From the NCBI RefSeq assembly GCF_022394535.1, contig NZ_CP089414.1:4650001-4714000 (forward strand): a stretch of 64,000 nucleotides of DNA, in the 5' to 3' direction. The position numbers and the translations under genes were made by a program. The stretch comes from Dyella terrae (GTDB lineage: Bacteria; Pseudomonadota; Gammaproteobacteria; Xanthomonadales; Rhodanobacteraceae). A model generated the notes under the pieces. It was not told the origin of the DNA and ran no database searches. It worked only from the letters and a program-made list of their open reading frames with translations. This document shows positions 51,486-61,654 of the stretch, piece after piece; the stretch's first letter is position 1, and each line of letters starts with the position of its first letter.

Positions 51486-52178
51486 ATGTTCGCCGGGTTC
51501 TACGCGATCGTGACGAGCATCGGCGGGGATTTCAGCTCGGCGGCCATCGCCGTATTCGTGGCAGCGCTGCTGGACGGTATGGACGGTCGCGTGGCTCGCC
51601 TGACCAACACCCAGAGCGAGTTCGGCGTGCAGTACGACTCGCTGTCGGACCTGATCAGCTTTGGCTTGGCGCCGTCGCTGGTGATGTACACCTGGTCGCT
51701 ATCGGCACTGAAGGACTACGGCCCCACCTGGGGCAAGATAGGCTGGGCTGCCGCCTTCATCTACGCAGCCTGCGCGGCCTTGCGGCTGGCGCGCTTCAAC
51801 ACCCAGGTCGGCGTGATCGACAAGCGCTATTTCCAGGGGTTGGCGAGTCCGGCGGGAGCGGCCGTGTGCATGTCCTTTGTGTGGAGCATGGATAAGTTCG
51901 GCGTGATCGGTGCGGAGGTGTGCTTCGTCACCCCGGTGATCGCTGTGTTGGTGGGCCTGCTCATGGTCAGTAATTTTCGCTACTACAGCTTCAAATCGCT
52001 GCCGATGGGCGACCGTGTGCCGTTCCTGTGGGTGCTGATCGGCGTGCTGGTGCTGGTGCCGTTCTTCATTGACCCACCGCGTGTGCTGTTCGTCGTGTTC
52101 ACCCTGTACTTGCTGTCTGGCCCTGCGATGACCGTGTGGGGACGCGCCACGCGTCGCCGGCGTCGGGGAGTCGTCTGA
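51486..52178 (+). CDS. pssA: CDP-diacylglycerol--serine O-phosphatidyltransferase (N-terminus disrupted by a frameshift)
   Basis: 230 aa as open here. The CDP-alcohol phosphotransferase motif is complete (DGMDGRVARLTNTQSEFG followed by VQYDSLSD). The enzyme makes phosphatidylserine in the inner membrane. The expected N-terminus is in a different frame: an ATG at 51407 reads MSDSTPASPPTPSG, and the next residues (IYLLPNLITTGAMFAGF) appear only after removing one base in the C7 (about 51429-51435) or G5 (about 51445-51450) run. The true gene probably spans 51407-52178. The stop overlaps the next gene by one base. Confidence 0.9.
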   Translation: MFAGFYAIVTSIGGDFSSAAIAVFVAALLDGMDGRVARLTNTQSEFGVQYDSLSDLISFGLAPSLVMYTWSLSALKDYGPTWGKIGWAAAFIYAACAALRLARFNTQVGVIDKRYFQGLASPAGAAVCMSFVWSMDKFGVIGAEVCFVTPVIAVLVGLLMVSNFRYYSFKSLPMGDRVPFLWVLIGVLVLVPFFIDPPRVLFVVFTLYLLSGPAMTVWGRATRRRRRGVV

Positions 52179-52663
52179 TGGCCGGGTTTGCACCCACCTC
52201 CTTGCCGCATCGCGAGCGTGTGTTGCGCGCGCTGGGCGTCACGCCGTGGGTGCGTCGCGCGGCGGCCGCAGAGTCGGCGGTCGTGAGCGTCTCTGCAGTC
52301 GACGCCATGTCTGCGGTGATGACAGGTGATTGCGTGGTGGTGTTGCCCGCTGGCTGCTCGCCGCGGGAGCTCGATCTGGTGGGGCGTGCGCTGATGGCCT
52401 GCGGCGCCGCCGTGGCCAGGGCACCGCGCATCGAAGTGACTGAGGGTCAACTGGCGAATCCGCCGGAAGCTCGTGCGTATCTCGTCTTCGGTGAGGCGCA
52501 GGCGCGGGCGTTGGGTCGCGAATTGCCGGCGGCTACCGTGAGCCGCGCCCATATCGTGCTGGCCGATGAGCCCGCTGGCGTGCTGACCTCAGGCGCCGGC
52601 AAGCGTAGGCTCTGGAACGCGCTGCGCAGCCTGCGTCGCGCGCTGGCCTCGTCTGCGGAGTAG
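52178..52663 (+). CDS. holD: Putative DNA polymerase III psi subunit (HolD-like)
   Basis: 161 aa. The N-terminus RERVLRALGVTPWVRR resembles the E. coli HolD start, where L-x-x-LG-(I/V)-T-x-W-x-(L/V)-R is conserved. The C-terminal KRRLWNALRSLRRAL is the LW-containing end seen in psi. Its position directly upstream of rimI matches the holD-rimI order of E. coli. Psi bridges the clamp loader to SSB through chi. The middle is poorly conserved, so this is a motif-plus-synteny call. Confidence 0.6.
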   Translation: MAGFAPTSLPHRERVLRALGVTPWVRRAAAAESAVVSVSAVDAMSAVMTGDCVVVLPAGCSPRELDLVGRALMACGAAVARAPRIEVTEGQLANPPEARAYLVFGEAQARALGRELPAATVSRAHIVLADEPAGVLTSGAGKRRLWNALRSLRRALASSAE

Positions 52664-52669
52664 TCCTGC

Positions 52670-53143
52670 ATGGTCGCTGTGGCCCGTCCTCACGCCGAAA
52701 TCCGCGCCATGCGTCGCGACGACGTGCCGATCGTGGCGGCGATGGAGGCATCTTCGTACGATTTCCCGTGGACAGCGGGCATCTTCAATGACTGCCTGAA
52801 GGCCGGTCACCCGAGCTGGGTGATGTGGGTGGACGGTGTGATTGCCGGTTATGGCGTGCTGTCGGTGGCTGCCGATGAAGCGCACGTCCTCAACGTCTGT
52901 GTCGGTCCCGATCACCGGGGGCTCGGGCTCGGGCGATTCCTGTTCCGGCGCTTGCTGGACATCGCCCGCTGGAATGGCGCGGGCAGGGTGTTCCTTGAGG
53001 TGCGGCCGTCCAATCCAGTGGCGCAGGCCATGTATCGCTCGATCGGTTTCGAGGAGATCGGGCGCCGGCCGAAGTACTACCCGGCCAAGGAAGGACGCGA
53101 AGACGCCATCGTGATGGCACTGGATTTGTCGCCGGCGCCGTAA
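52670..53143 (+). CDS. rimI: Ribosomal protein bS18 alanine N-acetyltransferase
   Basis: 157 aa GNAT protein. Motifs: AMRRDDVPIVAAMEASSYDFPW at the N-terminus, LNVCVGPDHRGLGLGRFL (acetyl-CoA loop) and EVRPSNPVAQAMYRSIGF with the conserved Asn/Tyr. It acetylates the N-terminal Ala of ribosomal protein S18. Starts 7 bases after the HolD-like stop. No gene follows before the valS terminator region. Confidence 0.94.
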   Translation: MVAVARPHAEIRAMRRDDVPIVAAMEASSYDFPWTAGIFNDCLKAGHPSWVMWVDGVIAGYGVLSVAADEAHVLNVCVGPDHRGLGLGRFLFRRLLDIARWNGAGRVFLEVRPSNPVAQAMYRSIGFEEIGRRPKYYPAKEGREDAIVMALDLSPAP

Positions 53144-53281
53144 ACCTAGCGCGCCGCCGCGGCGTGGCGCCATCGTTCGCCGGATCGCTGGTGGAAAGTA
53201 TCTGCCCGAGAAGCGGCACGGGTTGTCGTAAACAGCGCGCGATATGCGAGCGCCCGGTTGCGCGATCTAAGCTGCATGCCC

Positions 53282-53311
53282 CTCGCCCTAATCCTGGTGG
53301 ATTAGAGCGAG
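53282..53311. terminator. Hairpin between rimI and valS ends
   Basis: CTCGCCCTAATC (53282-53293) pairs with GATTAGAGCGAG (53300-53311) with one mismatch and a 6-base loop. It is located just outside the valS stop between convergent genes. No T-run is present on either side. Confidence 0.5.
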
Positions 53312-53347
53312 GAACATACATTCGCGTCGAGCGTCGCGACGTTGGTT

Positions 53348-56155
53348 TCAGCCCAGCTTCTGCGCCTGCTCGCGCAGCGCGTTGGCCTGCGTGGTCCAGT
53401 CGGTGATGCGCTGGCGTTCCTGCGCAACCACTTCCTCCGGTGCGTTGGCGACGAAGTTGGCGTTGCCCAGCTTGCCTTCGCACTTCTTGATCTCGCCTTC
53501 GATGCGGGCGATTTCCTTCGAGAGGCGGGCTTTTTCTGCACCAAGATCGATCAGGCCGGCGAGCGGGATCAGCACACGCATCGAACCGACCACTGCAGCG
53601 GCAGCTGCGGGTTCGTCCTTGCCCGATTCGATCCAGTGCGGTGCGTCGACACGAGCCAGGAAGCTGATGTTCGCTGTGTTTGCAGCGGCACGAGTCCGGT
53701 CTGCGCCATCGCCATCGGCGAGCAGCACCGGGAGCACTTTGCCCGGCGGGATGTTCATCTCCGCACGGATACGGCGGATGCCGCTCAGCACATTTTTGAA
53801 CCATTCGATCTCGGCGGTGGCGGCTTCGTCGGCCACGATGTCACCGGCCTTCGGCCACGGGCGCTCCATCAGGAACTTGGCGTCGAGGCCGAGCTTTGGT
53901 GCCACCGAATGCCAGATCTCCTCGCTGATGAACGGCACGATGGGGTGCAGCGCGCGCAGGATGGTTTCCAGCACCACCACCAGCGTGTGGCGCGTGGAGG
54001 CCGCAGCGGCGGCATCGTCGCCGTTCAACGCGGGCTTGGACAATTCCAGGAACCAGTCGCAGAACTCGTTCCAGGTGAACTCATAGAGTTCCTGCGCCAG
54101 CAGGTCGAAGCGATAGTTGGCGAAGTGCTGTTCGACATCGGTGAGCGTCTGCTTCAGGCGCGTAAGGATCCAGCGCTCCGCCTTCGTCACCGGTCCATTC
54201 GCCGGTGCGGCGAGCTCGCCTTCCGGCAGGTTCATCAGCACGAAGCGCGCGGCGTTCCACAGCTTGTTGCAGAACGCCTTGTAGCCTTCGGCACGCTTGA
54301 TGTCGAAGTTGATGGTGCGGCTGTAGCTGGCCAGCGCGGCGAAAGTGAAACGCAGCGCGTCGGTGCCGATGGACGGGATGCCGGCCGGATAGTCCTTGCG
54401 GATGCGCTTTTCCACCTTCTCGCGCACTTGCGGAATCAGCAACGACTTCGTCGACTTGGCGACCAGCGGCTCCAGCTCGATGCCGTCGATGAGATCGAGC
54501 GGATCGAGCGTATTGCCCTTGGACTTAGACATCTTCTGGCCTTCTGCATCACGCACGATGGCGTTGATGTAGACATGGCGGAACGGCACGCGACCGGTGA
54601 AGTACTTGGTCGCCATCACCATGCGCGCGACCCAGAAGAAGATGATGTCAAAACCCGTCACCAGCACGGCGCTGGGCAGGAAGACATTGTCGCTTTCCCA
54701 GTTCGCCACGACGTTGCCGTGCTCGTCCTTCACCGGGCCGTCCATCGGCCAGCCCAGGGTGGAGAACGGCCACAGCGCGGAGCTGAACCACGTATCGAGC
54801 ACGTCGTCGTCCTGGCGTAGCGCGCCGACCGGCGTGGTGCTGGCATGTGCGCGTGCGTCGGCTTCGTCTTCGCCGACGAAGATGTTGCCGGCTTCGTCGT
54901 ACCACGCAGGGATGCGATGGCCCCACCACAGCTGGCGGCTGATGCACCAGTCCTGGATGTTGTCCAGCCACTGCGTGTACGTGGTGCTCCAGTTTTCCGG
55001 CACGAACTTCACTTCACCCGAGCGCACGGCGTCGAGCGCCGGCTCGGTGATTTCCTTGCGGCCCTTCTCGCTTGTGAGGTCGAGGAACCACTGGTCGGTG
55101 AGCATCGGCTCGATCACGGCATCCGAGCGCTGGCTCACCGGCACCTGCAGCTTGTGCGGCTTGGTTTCCACCAACAGGCCTTCCGCTTCCAGGTCCGCGA
55201 GCACGGCTTTGCGTGCTTCGTAGCGGTCCATGCCGCGGTACTTCTCCGGCCCGTTTTCATTGACCTTCGCGTCAAGCGTGAAGATGTTGATCGGCGTCAG
55301 GTTGTGGCGCTGACCGACGGCGTAGTCGTTGAAGTCGTGCGCAGGCGTGATCTTGACGAAGCCGGTGCCGAACTCGCGATCGACGTAGTCGTCGGCGATC
55401 ACCGGAATCTCGCGGCCGCTCAGCGGCAAGCGCAACGTCTTGCCGACGAGGTGCGTGTAACGCTCGTCCTCCGGATTCACTGCGACGGCGACGTCACCCA
55501 GCATGGTTTCCGGACGCGTGGTGGCGACCACAACGCTGTCCTTGCCGTCGGCTGTGTAGTAGCGGATGGACCACATATGGCCATCACGCTCGACATTGTT
55601 CACTTCGAGATCCGAGACCGCCGTGCCCAGTGCTGGATCCCAGTTCACCAAGCGGTTGCCACGGTAGATCAGGCCCGCGCGGAACCAGTCGACGAACACC
55701 TTGCGCACCGCGGCCGACAGACCCGGATCCATGGTGAAGCGCTCGCGCGACCAATCAGCAGCGACGCCAAGGCGACGCATCTGGTTGGTGATGGTCGAGC
55801 CGGACTCTTCCTTCCACTGCCACACGCGCTCGATAAAGGCTTCGCGGCCCAGGTCATGGCGCGTCTTGTTCTCTACCGCGAGCTGGTTCTCCACGATTTT
55901 CTGCGTGGCGATGCCGGCGTGGTCCGTGCCTACCTGCCACAACGTGTTCATGCCACGCATGCGCTGGTAGCGGATCAGCATGTCCATCACGGTCTGCTGG
56001 AACGCATGGCCCATGTGCAGGGTGCCAGTGACGTTCGGCGGCGGCAGCAGGATGCAGTACGGCTCGCCCTGGCCGGTCGGCTTGAAGTCGCCGCTGGCTT
56101 CCCAGGCGGCATACCACTTCGATTCGATCTGGCCGGGCTCGAAACTCTTGTCCAT
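53348..56155 (-). CDS. valS: Valyl-tRNA synthetase
   Basis: 935 aa. Class I motifs [15 protein letters not shown] (HIGH-type) and KMSKSKGN are intact. The editing domain and the C-terminal coiled-coil ([22 protein letters not shown]) are in place. It charges tRNA-Val and edits Thr. I start at the ATG 56155 ([18 protein letters not shown]), where the family begins; the in-frame upstream codons are not conserved-looking. Confidence 0.97.
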   Translation of the reverse strand: MDKSFEPGQIESKWYAAWEASGDFKPTGQGEPYCILLPPPNVTGTLHMGHAFQQTVMDMLIRYQRMRGMNTLWQVGTDHAGIATQKIVENQLAVENKTRHDLGREAFIERVWQWKEESGSTITNQMRRLGVAADWSRERFTMDPGLSAAVRKVFVDWFRAGLIYRGNRLVNWDPALGTAVSDLEVNNVERDGHMWSIRYYTADGKDSVVVATTRPETMLGDVAVAVNPEDERYTHLVGKTLRLPLSGREIPVIADDYVDREFGTGFVKITPAHDFNDYAVGQRHNLTPINIFTLDAKVNENGPEKYRGMDRYEARKAVLADLEAEGLLVETKPHKLQVPVSQRSDAVIEPMLTDQWFLDLTSEKGRKEITEPALDAVRSGEVKFVPENWSTTYTQWLDNIQDWCISRQLWWGHRIPAWYDEAGNIFVGEDEADARAHASTTPVGALRQDDDVLDTWFSSALWPFSTLGWPMDGPVKDEHGNVVANWESDNVFLPSAVLVTGFDIIFFWVARMVMATKYFTGRVPFRHVYINAIVRDAEGQKMSKSKGNTLDPLDLIDGIELEPLVAKSTKSLLIPQVREKVEKRIRKDYPAGIPSIGTDALRFTFAALASYSRTINFDIKRAEGYKAFCNKLWNAARFVLMNLPEGELAAPANGPVTKAERWILTRLKQTLTDVEQHFANYRFDLLAQELYEFTWNEFCDWFLELSKPALNGDDAAAAASTRHTLVVVLETILRALHPIVPFISEEIWHSVAPKLGLDAKFLMERPWPKAGDIVADEAATAEIEWFKNVLSGIRRIRAEMNIPPGKVLPVLLADGDGADRTRAAANTANISFLARVDAPHWIESGKDEPAAAAAVVGSMRVLIPLAGLIDLGAEKARLSKEIARIEGEIKKCEGKLGNANFVANAPEEVVAQERQRITDWTTQANALREQAQKLG

Positions 56156-56310
56156 CAGGGGCTCGCGATTGCGCGCCGAGGCTGGCGCGTGGGGATTGAC
56201 GTTAAAGGGTCGATTGTACGGGTGGGGGCGCTGGGGTGCCATTTTTGGCTGGCGGTTGAGCCTGTGCGGGGAGGTGGCCTTCTGCTCTCACGGGGTGCAG
56301 GTAGTAAGGA

Positions 56311-56736
56311 GCGATGTGCAGCTCCGCTGCACGAGCCGTCGGCTCGTCGCTTTTGACCGTCGGGCCCCCTGTGCGGCGGTGAGGGGTGGACGATCAGGCC
56401 CGTAGGGGGGATCGGCACGGATGCCGATCCCTTTTCGCCAGGGCAGGATGCCCTGTCGAAAAGCCCGGCCGCCCCTCACGAACTGGCCGGCATAGCCGGC
56501 CAGCGCCAAGTGGGGGTGCCCTTCTCTTTGGTTACTTTCTCTTGGGCAAGCAAGAGAAAGTGACCCGGCCTCCGGTAGGAGGACGGAAGCCCGCGGCAGG
56601 CGAGCCAGATCGCGATCACGCGACAACCGAAAGCAAAGTCACTGGATCCCTGCCTTCGCAGGGATGACGGCAAAGACGAAACGGTGGGGCTAGATTGACC
56701 CCTCACCCCAACCCTCTCCCCCAAGGGGAGAGGGAG
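56311..56736. repeat. Composite hairpin-rich dispersed repeat, copy 5 (single inverted arm)
   Basis: The gap between valS and hemE is filled by one arm in the opposite orientation to copy 1. It starts at GCGATGTGCAGC and ends with the CCCTCTCCCC-type terminus at about 56736. Modules seen in reverse order: GTGCAGC hairpin, GGATCGGCA/TGCCGATCC near 56410-56431, CTTTTCGCC/CGAAAAG near 56430-56465, the CTGGCCGG stem near 56483-56502, and the CTTTCTCTTG stem near 56533-56560. A REP-like GGATCCCTGCCTTCGCAGGG follows the arm. I see no credible gene. Positions 56156-56310 hold nothing recognisable beyond the valS upstream region. Confidence 0.78.
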
Positions 56737-56746
56737 AAGAGCGAGC

Positions 56747-57814
56747 TCAGCCCCGCAGCTCCCGCCCATAAGCGTGCACCTCATCCACCAACACCTTCAC
56801 GTGCTCCGGATTCACTTCCGGCGTAATGCCATGCCCCAGGTTGAACACATGCCCAGGATGGTTGCCGTAGCTGTCCAGCACGCGGCGCACCTCGCGGCGG
56901 ATCACTTCCGGATCGGCCAGCAAGATCGCGGGGTCCAGGTTGCCCTGCAGCGCTACGCGGCCAGCTACGGCTTGGCGGGCGTCGGCAAGGTCAATGGTCC
57001 AATCCACGCCCAGGGCGGCGCAGCCGGTGTCGGCCATGGCCGACAGGTGCCGACCGGCGCCCTTGGAGAACAGGATCACGGGCAGTTCGCGGCTGGCCGG
57101 GTGGGCCTTGAGCGCCTCGACCACCTGGGCCATGTAGCGCAGCGAAAACTCGCGGAACGGCGCGGGGCCGAGCAGGCCACCCCAGGTATCAAACACCATC
57201 AGCGCCTGCGCGCCGGCCTCGGCCTGAGCGATCAGGTATGCAGTGACGGCCTGGGCCAGCGTGTCGAGCAGGCGGTGGGCGAGGGCGGGCTCGCTCCAGC
57301 ACATGGCCTTGAGACGGGCGAAATCGCGTGAGCCCTGGCCTTCCACCATGTAGCAGGCCAGCGTCCAGGGGCTGCCGGAGAAGCCGATCAGCGGCACGCG
57401 GCCGTGCAGTTCGCGGCGGATCAGGCGCACGGCGTCCATCACATAACGCAGCTCGCCTTCCATGTCCGGCACAGCGAGCTTCTCGATGTCGGCTTTCGTG
57501 CGCACCGGATGCGCGAACTGCGGGCCTTCGCCCTGGGCAAAGCTCAGCCCCAGGCCCATCGCGTCGGGAATGGTCAGGATGTCCGAGAACAGGATGGCTG
57601 CATCCAGCTCGAAGCGCTCCAGCGGCTGCAGCGTCACCTCGCAGGCCAGTTCAGGATTTTGAGCCAGCGCCATGAAGCTGCCGGCGCGAGCCCGAGTGGC
57701 GCGGTATTCCGGCAGGTAGCGGCCGGCTTGGCGCATGACCCACACGGGCGTGGTGTCGGTGGCCTCCCGGCGCAATGCGCGCAAGAAGCGGTCGTTCTTC
57801 AGGGCATCACTCAT
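56747..57814 (-). CDS. hemE: Uroporphyrinogen decarboxylase
   Basis: 355 aa. N-terminal [29 protein letters not shown] and the substrate-site block [19 protein letters not shown] are diagnostic. It converts uroporphyrinogen III to coproporphyrinogen III in haem synthesis. It lies one base downstream of the small WGR-domain gene on the minus strand, so the two form an operon. The 3' end is close to repeat copy 5. Confidence 0.97.
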   Translation of the reverse strand: MSDALKNDRFLRALRREATDTTPVWVMRQAGRYLPEYRATRARAGSFMALAQNPELACEVTLQPLERFELDAAILFSDILTIPDAMGLGLSFAQGEGPQFAHPVRTKADIEKLAVPDMEGELRYVMDAVRLIRRELHGRVPLIGFSGSPWTLACYMVEGQGSRDFARLKAMCWSEPALAHRLLDTLAQAVTAYLIAQAEAGAQALMVFDTWGGLLGPAPFREFSLRYMAQVVEALKAHPASRELPVILFSKGAGRHLSAMADTGCAALGVDWTIDLADARQAVAGRVALQGNLDPAILLADPEVIRREVRRVLDSYGNHPGHVFNLGHGITPEVNPEHVKVLVDEVHAYGRELRG

Positions 57815-57815
57815 T

Positions 57816-58076
57816 TCAGGATCCGTAAGGGCCGTCCTGGCCCTGGCTGAACATCACGCGGAAGCCGCGCTTGAGTTGCGCGTCGCGCGCTTTTTCGAAC
57901 GCGGCGAGTGCATCGTCGCGCTCCAGAAACTGCTCGCGCTTGAGCGTGGCCTTACCGCCTTGCACACCCGACTCGCGATACAGCGTCCAGCCACCCAGCA
58001 GATCCTGCTCCAGCACGATCTGGACGTAGCGCGGCGCCTCGGCGGTGGCGGACATGGCTTGCAGGTAGAGGCGCAT
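57816..58076 (-). CDS. Small WGR-domain-like protein
   Basis: 86 aa. The core [20 protein letters not shown] followed by [21 protein letters not shown] matches a WGR domain (GW-x-L-x-RE-W/G-R), a nucleic-acid-associated module also found in PARP-like proteins. Nothing else is attached. The ATG at 58076 ([17 protein letters not shown]) is my choice. Its stop is one base from hemE. Role unknown. Confidence 0.75.
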   Translation of the reverse strand: MRLYLQAMSATAEAPRYVQIVLEQDLLGGWTLYRESGVQGGKATLKREQFLERDDALAAFEKARDAQLKRGFRVMFSQGQDGPYGS

Positions 58077-58194
58077 GGAGTCGGGTTCGAGGAAAAAGGG
58101 CGGTAGGCCGCAGAGCTCGCATTCTAGAAGGCTTCGTGCCCAGTGGCGAGGCAGTGCGCCTTTTCGCGCGGGCGGCCTACGTGTTGTGTGGCTG

Positions 58195-58701
58195 CTAAGG
58201 CCAGAGCCCGTTCGGCGGATCTTCGCGTGCATCCAGTAGCCGGAAGTGCCCGTGTTCGAAGATGTAGTTGTACGTGCCGTGCCCGTGTTCGTTGCGGCTG
58301 CCGGCGACCACCAGCAGGTTGCTGTCGATGCGGTAATCGAGCGGCATGATCTCCGTATCGAACAGTTTGTCCTCCACGCCCCAGCTGACAGTGAACGGCA
58401 GCCAGGACACCTCGCCATTGCGGGCGTCCAGGGCAAAAATCTGCAGGCAGCCACCGCCGCAGCCGAAGGCGGAAAGCACGTAGTGGCCTGCAAAATTGAC
58501 CTTCTCGCTGGTCGCGGCGTTTCGGATCATGGTGCGGTAGCGCTTGTCCTGCGCACTGCGAAGCACGGGTGGGGCGACTTGCCCTTGATAGACGTTCTGA
58601 ACCCGGAAGTTGTCGAAGCGCTGGGACGTTGCGCCGTGCGCGGTGTGGACGACCCCGACAAGGAGCAGGGTGAGCAACCATGCGTTTGTTCTGCGCATCA
58701 T
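58195..58701 (-). CDS. Secreted hypothetical protein
   Basis: 168 aa (167 if the second ATG at 58698 is used). A signal peptide (AWLLTLLLVGVVHTAHGA) is present. The core NFAGHYVLSAFGCGGGCLQIFALDA, with GCGGGC, resembles a family of small periplasmic proteins with the motif FAGHY...WGCG...C that I have no name for. It sits between the WGR and aroB genes on the same strand, with 118 and about 20 bases of separation from its neighbours. Confidence 0.72.
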   Translation of the reverse strand: MMRRTNAWLLTLLLVGVVHTAHGATSQRFDNFRVQNVYQGQVAPPVLRSAQDKRYRTMIRNAATSEKVNFAGHYVLSAFGCGGGCLQIFALDARNGEVSWLPFTVSWGVEDKLFDTEIMPLDYRIDSNLLVVAGSRNEHGHGTYNYIFEHGHFRLLDAREDPPNGLWP

Positions 58702-58763
58702 CGGGTGTCGCTAGCGCCGGTCAGCGGCAGTTGTCGCGCAGCACGGCGAGCACGTCGGCTTCG

Positions 58764-59819
58764 TCAACGCCGCTGACGATGTCCGCCTGGCCGATACCAC
58801 GCCACAGGATCAATCGCAGCGTGCCGGCCAGATCTCTTTTTGTCCAGTCGCATCAGGGCGAGCAGGGGCTCCGGCTCCATGCCGGGCGGAATCGTCGTCG
58901 GCAGGCCCACCGCGTCGAGCAGGCGGTGCAGGCGCGTGGTGTCGGCGGACTCGCTCATGCCCAGCCGTTCGGAGAGCTGCGCGGCGAGCAGCATGCCCAC
59001 CGCCACGCCTTCGCCGTGGAGCAAAACCTTGTATTTGCCCGCGGTTTCCAGTGCATGGCCGAAGGTGTGACCCAGGTTGAGCAGGGCGCGTTCACCTTGT
59101 TCCGTTTCGTCGCGTGCAACCACGCCGGCCTTGTACTGCACCTTGCGTGCGATGGCCTCGATCAGCGGGCCCGCCTCGCGCGCATTCAGCGCGTCGGCGT
59201 TCGCTTCCAGCCACGCGAAAAAGTCAGCGTCGCCGATGGCGGCGCCCTTGATCACCTCCGCAAGCCCCGCGCGGTATTCGCGCTCGGGAAGCGTGGTGAG
59301 AGTGTCGGTATCGGCAATCACCGCGCGCGGCTGGTGGAACGCGCCTACTAGGTTCTTGCCGGCGGGCAGGTTCACGCCGGTCTTGCCGCCCACAGACGAG
59401 TCGACCATCGACAGCAGCGTCGTCGGCATCTGGATGAAATCGATGCCGCGCATCCAACAGGCCGCACTGAAGCCGGCCAGATCACCCACCACGCCACCGC
59501 CCAAGGCGATGACGCACGCATCGCGCGTGGCGCCCAGTTTCGCCAATGCGTCCAGCGCGAGGCCGACGTTGGCGAAGGTCTTGTGCGCTTCGCCGTCGTC
59601 GATGAGGAACGACGACCACGAAAGACCATCCAATCCTTCCGCTACGCGCTCCAGATACAGCGGCGCCACGGTGGTGTTGCTGATCACCAGTGCATGCCGG
59701 CCGCGCAACGCAGCGCGCCAGCGGGCGTGATCATTGAGCAAGCCGGGGCCAATCCAGACGGGATAGCTGCGCTCGCCGAGGGCGACGTCGATGGTGCGGG
59801 GCTGGGTATGCGTAGTCAT
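58764..59819 (-). CDS. aroB: 3-dehydroquinate synthase, C-terminus frameshifted
   Basis: 351 aa as open, from the ATG at 59819 ([19 protein letters not shown]). Zinc and NAD motifs are intact: [41 protein letters not shown]. It forms 3-dehydroquinate in the shikimate pathway. After LDKK the frame turns to [12 protein letters not shown]; the other frame gives the expected [16 protein letters not shown] and continues to [12 protein letters not shown] with a stop at 58721. One extra base lies in the A-rich stretch (plus strand about 58834-58845). The start overlaps aroK (ATGA). Confidence 0.92.
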   Translation of the reverse strand: MTTHTQPRTIDVALGERSYPVWIGPGLLNDHARWRAALRGRHALVISNTTVAPLYLERVAEGLDGLSWSSFLIDDGEAHKTFANVGLALDALAKLGATRDACVIALGGGVVGDLAGFSAACWMRGIDFIQMPTTLLSMVDSSVGGKTGVNLPAGKNLVGAFHQPRAVIADTDTLTTLPEREYRAGLAEVIKGAAIGDADFFAWLEANADALNAREAGPLIEAIARKVQYKAGVVARDETEQGERALLNLGHTFGHALETAGKYKVLLHGEGVAVGMLLAAQLSERLGMSESADTTRLHRLLDAVGLPTTIPPGMEPEPLLALMRLDKKRSGRHAAIDPVAWYRPGGHRQRR

Positions 59820-60355
59820 GCGGCGTGTTGGCGATGCCAATGTTGGTCGATCAGAAGAATGCTGCGCAGGCTGGCGGTGTGGACGGTTTCGTGGGCGCCA
59901 GGGATGGCCAGGTCCGCGACTTCTTCATACAGCGACGTGCGTCGTTGCGACATCGCGGCGAGTCGTTCCGCGCGGTCCGCGCCGGCCAGCAAAGGGCGCT
60001 GGCGATCCTGGGCGAGGCGCTCTAACTGTTGCTCCAGCGTGGCCTGCAGCCACAGCACGTAGCCACGCTCGGCCAGCAGGCGGCGGTTGGCCGGGTCGAG
60101 CACGGCGCCGGCGCCCGTGGCCAACACCACGCCAGCGCGCGCGCTGCATTCGGCCAGCAGGGTGGATTCGCGCTGGCGAAAGCCGGTTTCGCCCTCGATC
60201 TCGAACACAGTGCTGACCGGCACGCCGCAGACCCGCTCGATCTCCTGGTCGAGATCGACGAAGCTCAGCCCATAATGGTCAGCCAGCCGACGACCGATGG
60301 TCGTCTTGCCGGCGCCGGTCGGGCCGATGATGAACAGGTTGCACGATGGATTCAT
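59816..60355 (-). CDS. aroK: Shikimate kinase
   Basis: 179 aa. Walker [16 protein letters not shown], the shikimate-binding [11 protein letters not shown] region, and RQRE with the conserved Arg are all present. It phosphorylates shikimate in the chorismate pathway. It is the upstream partner of aroB (overlap 59816-59819). The start ATG at 60355 ([17 protein letters not shown]) is natural. No riboswitch or attenuator was seen. Confidence 0.96.
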   Translation of the reverse strand: MNPSCNLFIIGPTGAGKTTIGRRLADHYGLSFVDLDQEIERVCGVPVSTVFEIEGETGFRQRESTLLAECSARAGVVLATGAGAVLDPANRRLLAERGYVLWLQATLEQQLERLAQDRQRPLLAGADRAERLAAMSQRRTSLYEEVADLAIPGAHETVHTASLRSILLIDQHWHRQHAA

Positions 60356-60413
60356 GGGTAAATGCTAACAGGCGCGAAAGCGCACGACTGATTCTCTCGA
60401 CGAGGAGAATGCC

Positions 60414-61250
60414 ATGAACGCCCGCGTGCTGATCGCTGGCGCGGGCGACGTGGGGCTGCGCGTAGCGCACCGATTGCGTGAGCGCGGTGACGACGTTTGG
60501 GCGCTGCGGCGTACCGCCCAGGCCGGTGATGGCGATGGCATCTGCTGGACTCAGGGCGACCTGACCCGGCCGGAAACACTGCACGACCTGCCCACAGGCA
60601 TCAGCCATGTCGTGTACCTGCCCACGCCCGATGCCCGCGACGAGGCGCTGTATCGCGCCGTGTTCGTGGATGGATTACGGCATCTGCTTGGCGTGCTCGG
60701 CGGCTCCGAATTGCAACGCCTGTTGTTCGTCTCATCCAGCGCCGTTTACGGCGAACATGACGGTGCGTGGATCAACGAGGACACGCCTGTCGATCCACCG
60801 GGCTTCAATGGTCGCGTATTGCTGGACGCAGAGCGCTATGCGCATACGCACGCACCCTCAGTCACTTTGCGATTGGCGGGACTCTACGGGCCCGGTCGCC
60901 TGCAGTTGATCGATCGGTTGCGCACCGGCACGGCCCGCGTGCCCCGCACCACGCCACACTGGGCCAACCGCATCCACGTCGACGACGCGGCCGCGGCGAT
61001 CGTGCATCTGCTGTTCGCGCAAGATCCGCAGTCGCTTTACCTCGGTGTCGACGACACGCCGCTGCCACTGGACGTGCTCTATGACGATCTCGCGCATCGC
61101 GTGCATGCACCGGCACCGAGCGAGGGTGCGGCGCCACCGGGCATCGGCAGCAAACGCCTGAGCAATGCCCGATTGCGCGCCAGCGGCTTCGTACCGCAAT
61201 GGCCGGATGCGCGCCAGGGATATGCAGCCCTGCTCGACGGCGACAACTGA
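60414..61250 (+). CDS. NAD-dependent epimerase/dehydratase-type SDR protein
   Basis: 278 aa extended SDR. Rossmann motif [17 protein letters not shown]; active-site region [16 protein letters not shown], with the serine and YGE tyrosine. The [16 protein letters not shown] tail is typical of the YeeZ-like branch. Activity on a nucleotide-sugar or another NAD substrate is inferred from fold only. A GACGAGGAGAA ribosome-binding site precedes the ATG. Confidence 0.88.
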   Translation: MNARVLIAGAGDVGLRVAHRLRERGDDVWALRRTAQAGDGDGICWTQGDLTRPETLHDLPTGISHVVYLPTPDARDEALYRAVFVDGLRHLLGVLGGSELQRLLFVSSSAVYGEHDGAWINEDTPVDPPGFNGRVLLDAERYAHTHAPSVTLRLAGLYGPGRLQLIDRLRTGTARVPRTTPHWANRIHVDDAAAAIVHLLFAQDPQSLYLGVDDTPLPLDVLYDDLAHRVHAPAPSEGAAPPGIGSKRLSNARLRASGFVPQWPDARQGYAALLDGDN

Positions 61251-61306
61251 GTCACCAGCCACAAGTACATCGACGTTCCATTTCAACCAACCTGGGAGAA
61301 GCATCC

Positions 61307-61651
61307 ATGCCAGCAAGCGTCTCGCTCCACATGGTCACAACCAGCAACGAGTTGCCGGGGCATCGCATCGTGCGCCCGATGGGCATCGTGCGTGGCATCA
61401 CCGTGCGCTCGCGCAGCGTGGTGGGCAACCTCGGCGCCGCTCTGCAGACCCTGGTGGGCGGCAACATCACCATCTACACGGAATTGTGCGAGAAGGCGCG
61501 CGAAGAAGCCTTTGAGCTGATGTTGAGGCATGCCGCCGAACGCGGCGCTAACGCCGTGATCGGCATGCGCTACGACGCCAACGACGTGGCCGAGGGCGTG
61601 ACCGAAGTGCTGGCCTACGGTACGGCCGTGCAAGTAGAGCCGGCAGGTTGA
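61307..61651 (+). CDS. YbjQ family (UPF0145, heavy-metal-binding-like) protein
   Basis: 114 aa. The YbjQ core is seen: [40 protein letters not shown] and [16 protein letters not shown]. The fold resembles a pentameric TRASH-like or dodecin-like assembly in published structures; function is unknown. The ATG at 61307 with a GGGAGAAG site was chosen. Confidence 0.9.
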   Translation: MPASVSLHMVTTSNELPGHRIVRPMGIVRGITVRSRSVVGNLGAALQTLVGGNITIYTELCEKAREEAFELMLRHAAERGANAVIGMRYDANDVAEGVTEVLAYGTAVQVEPAG

Positions 61652-61654
61652 GGT

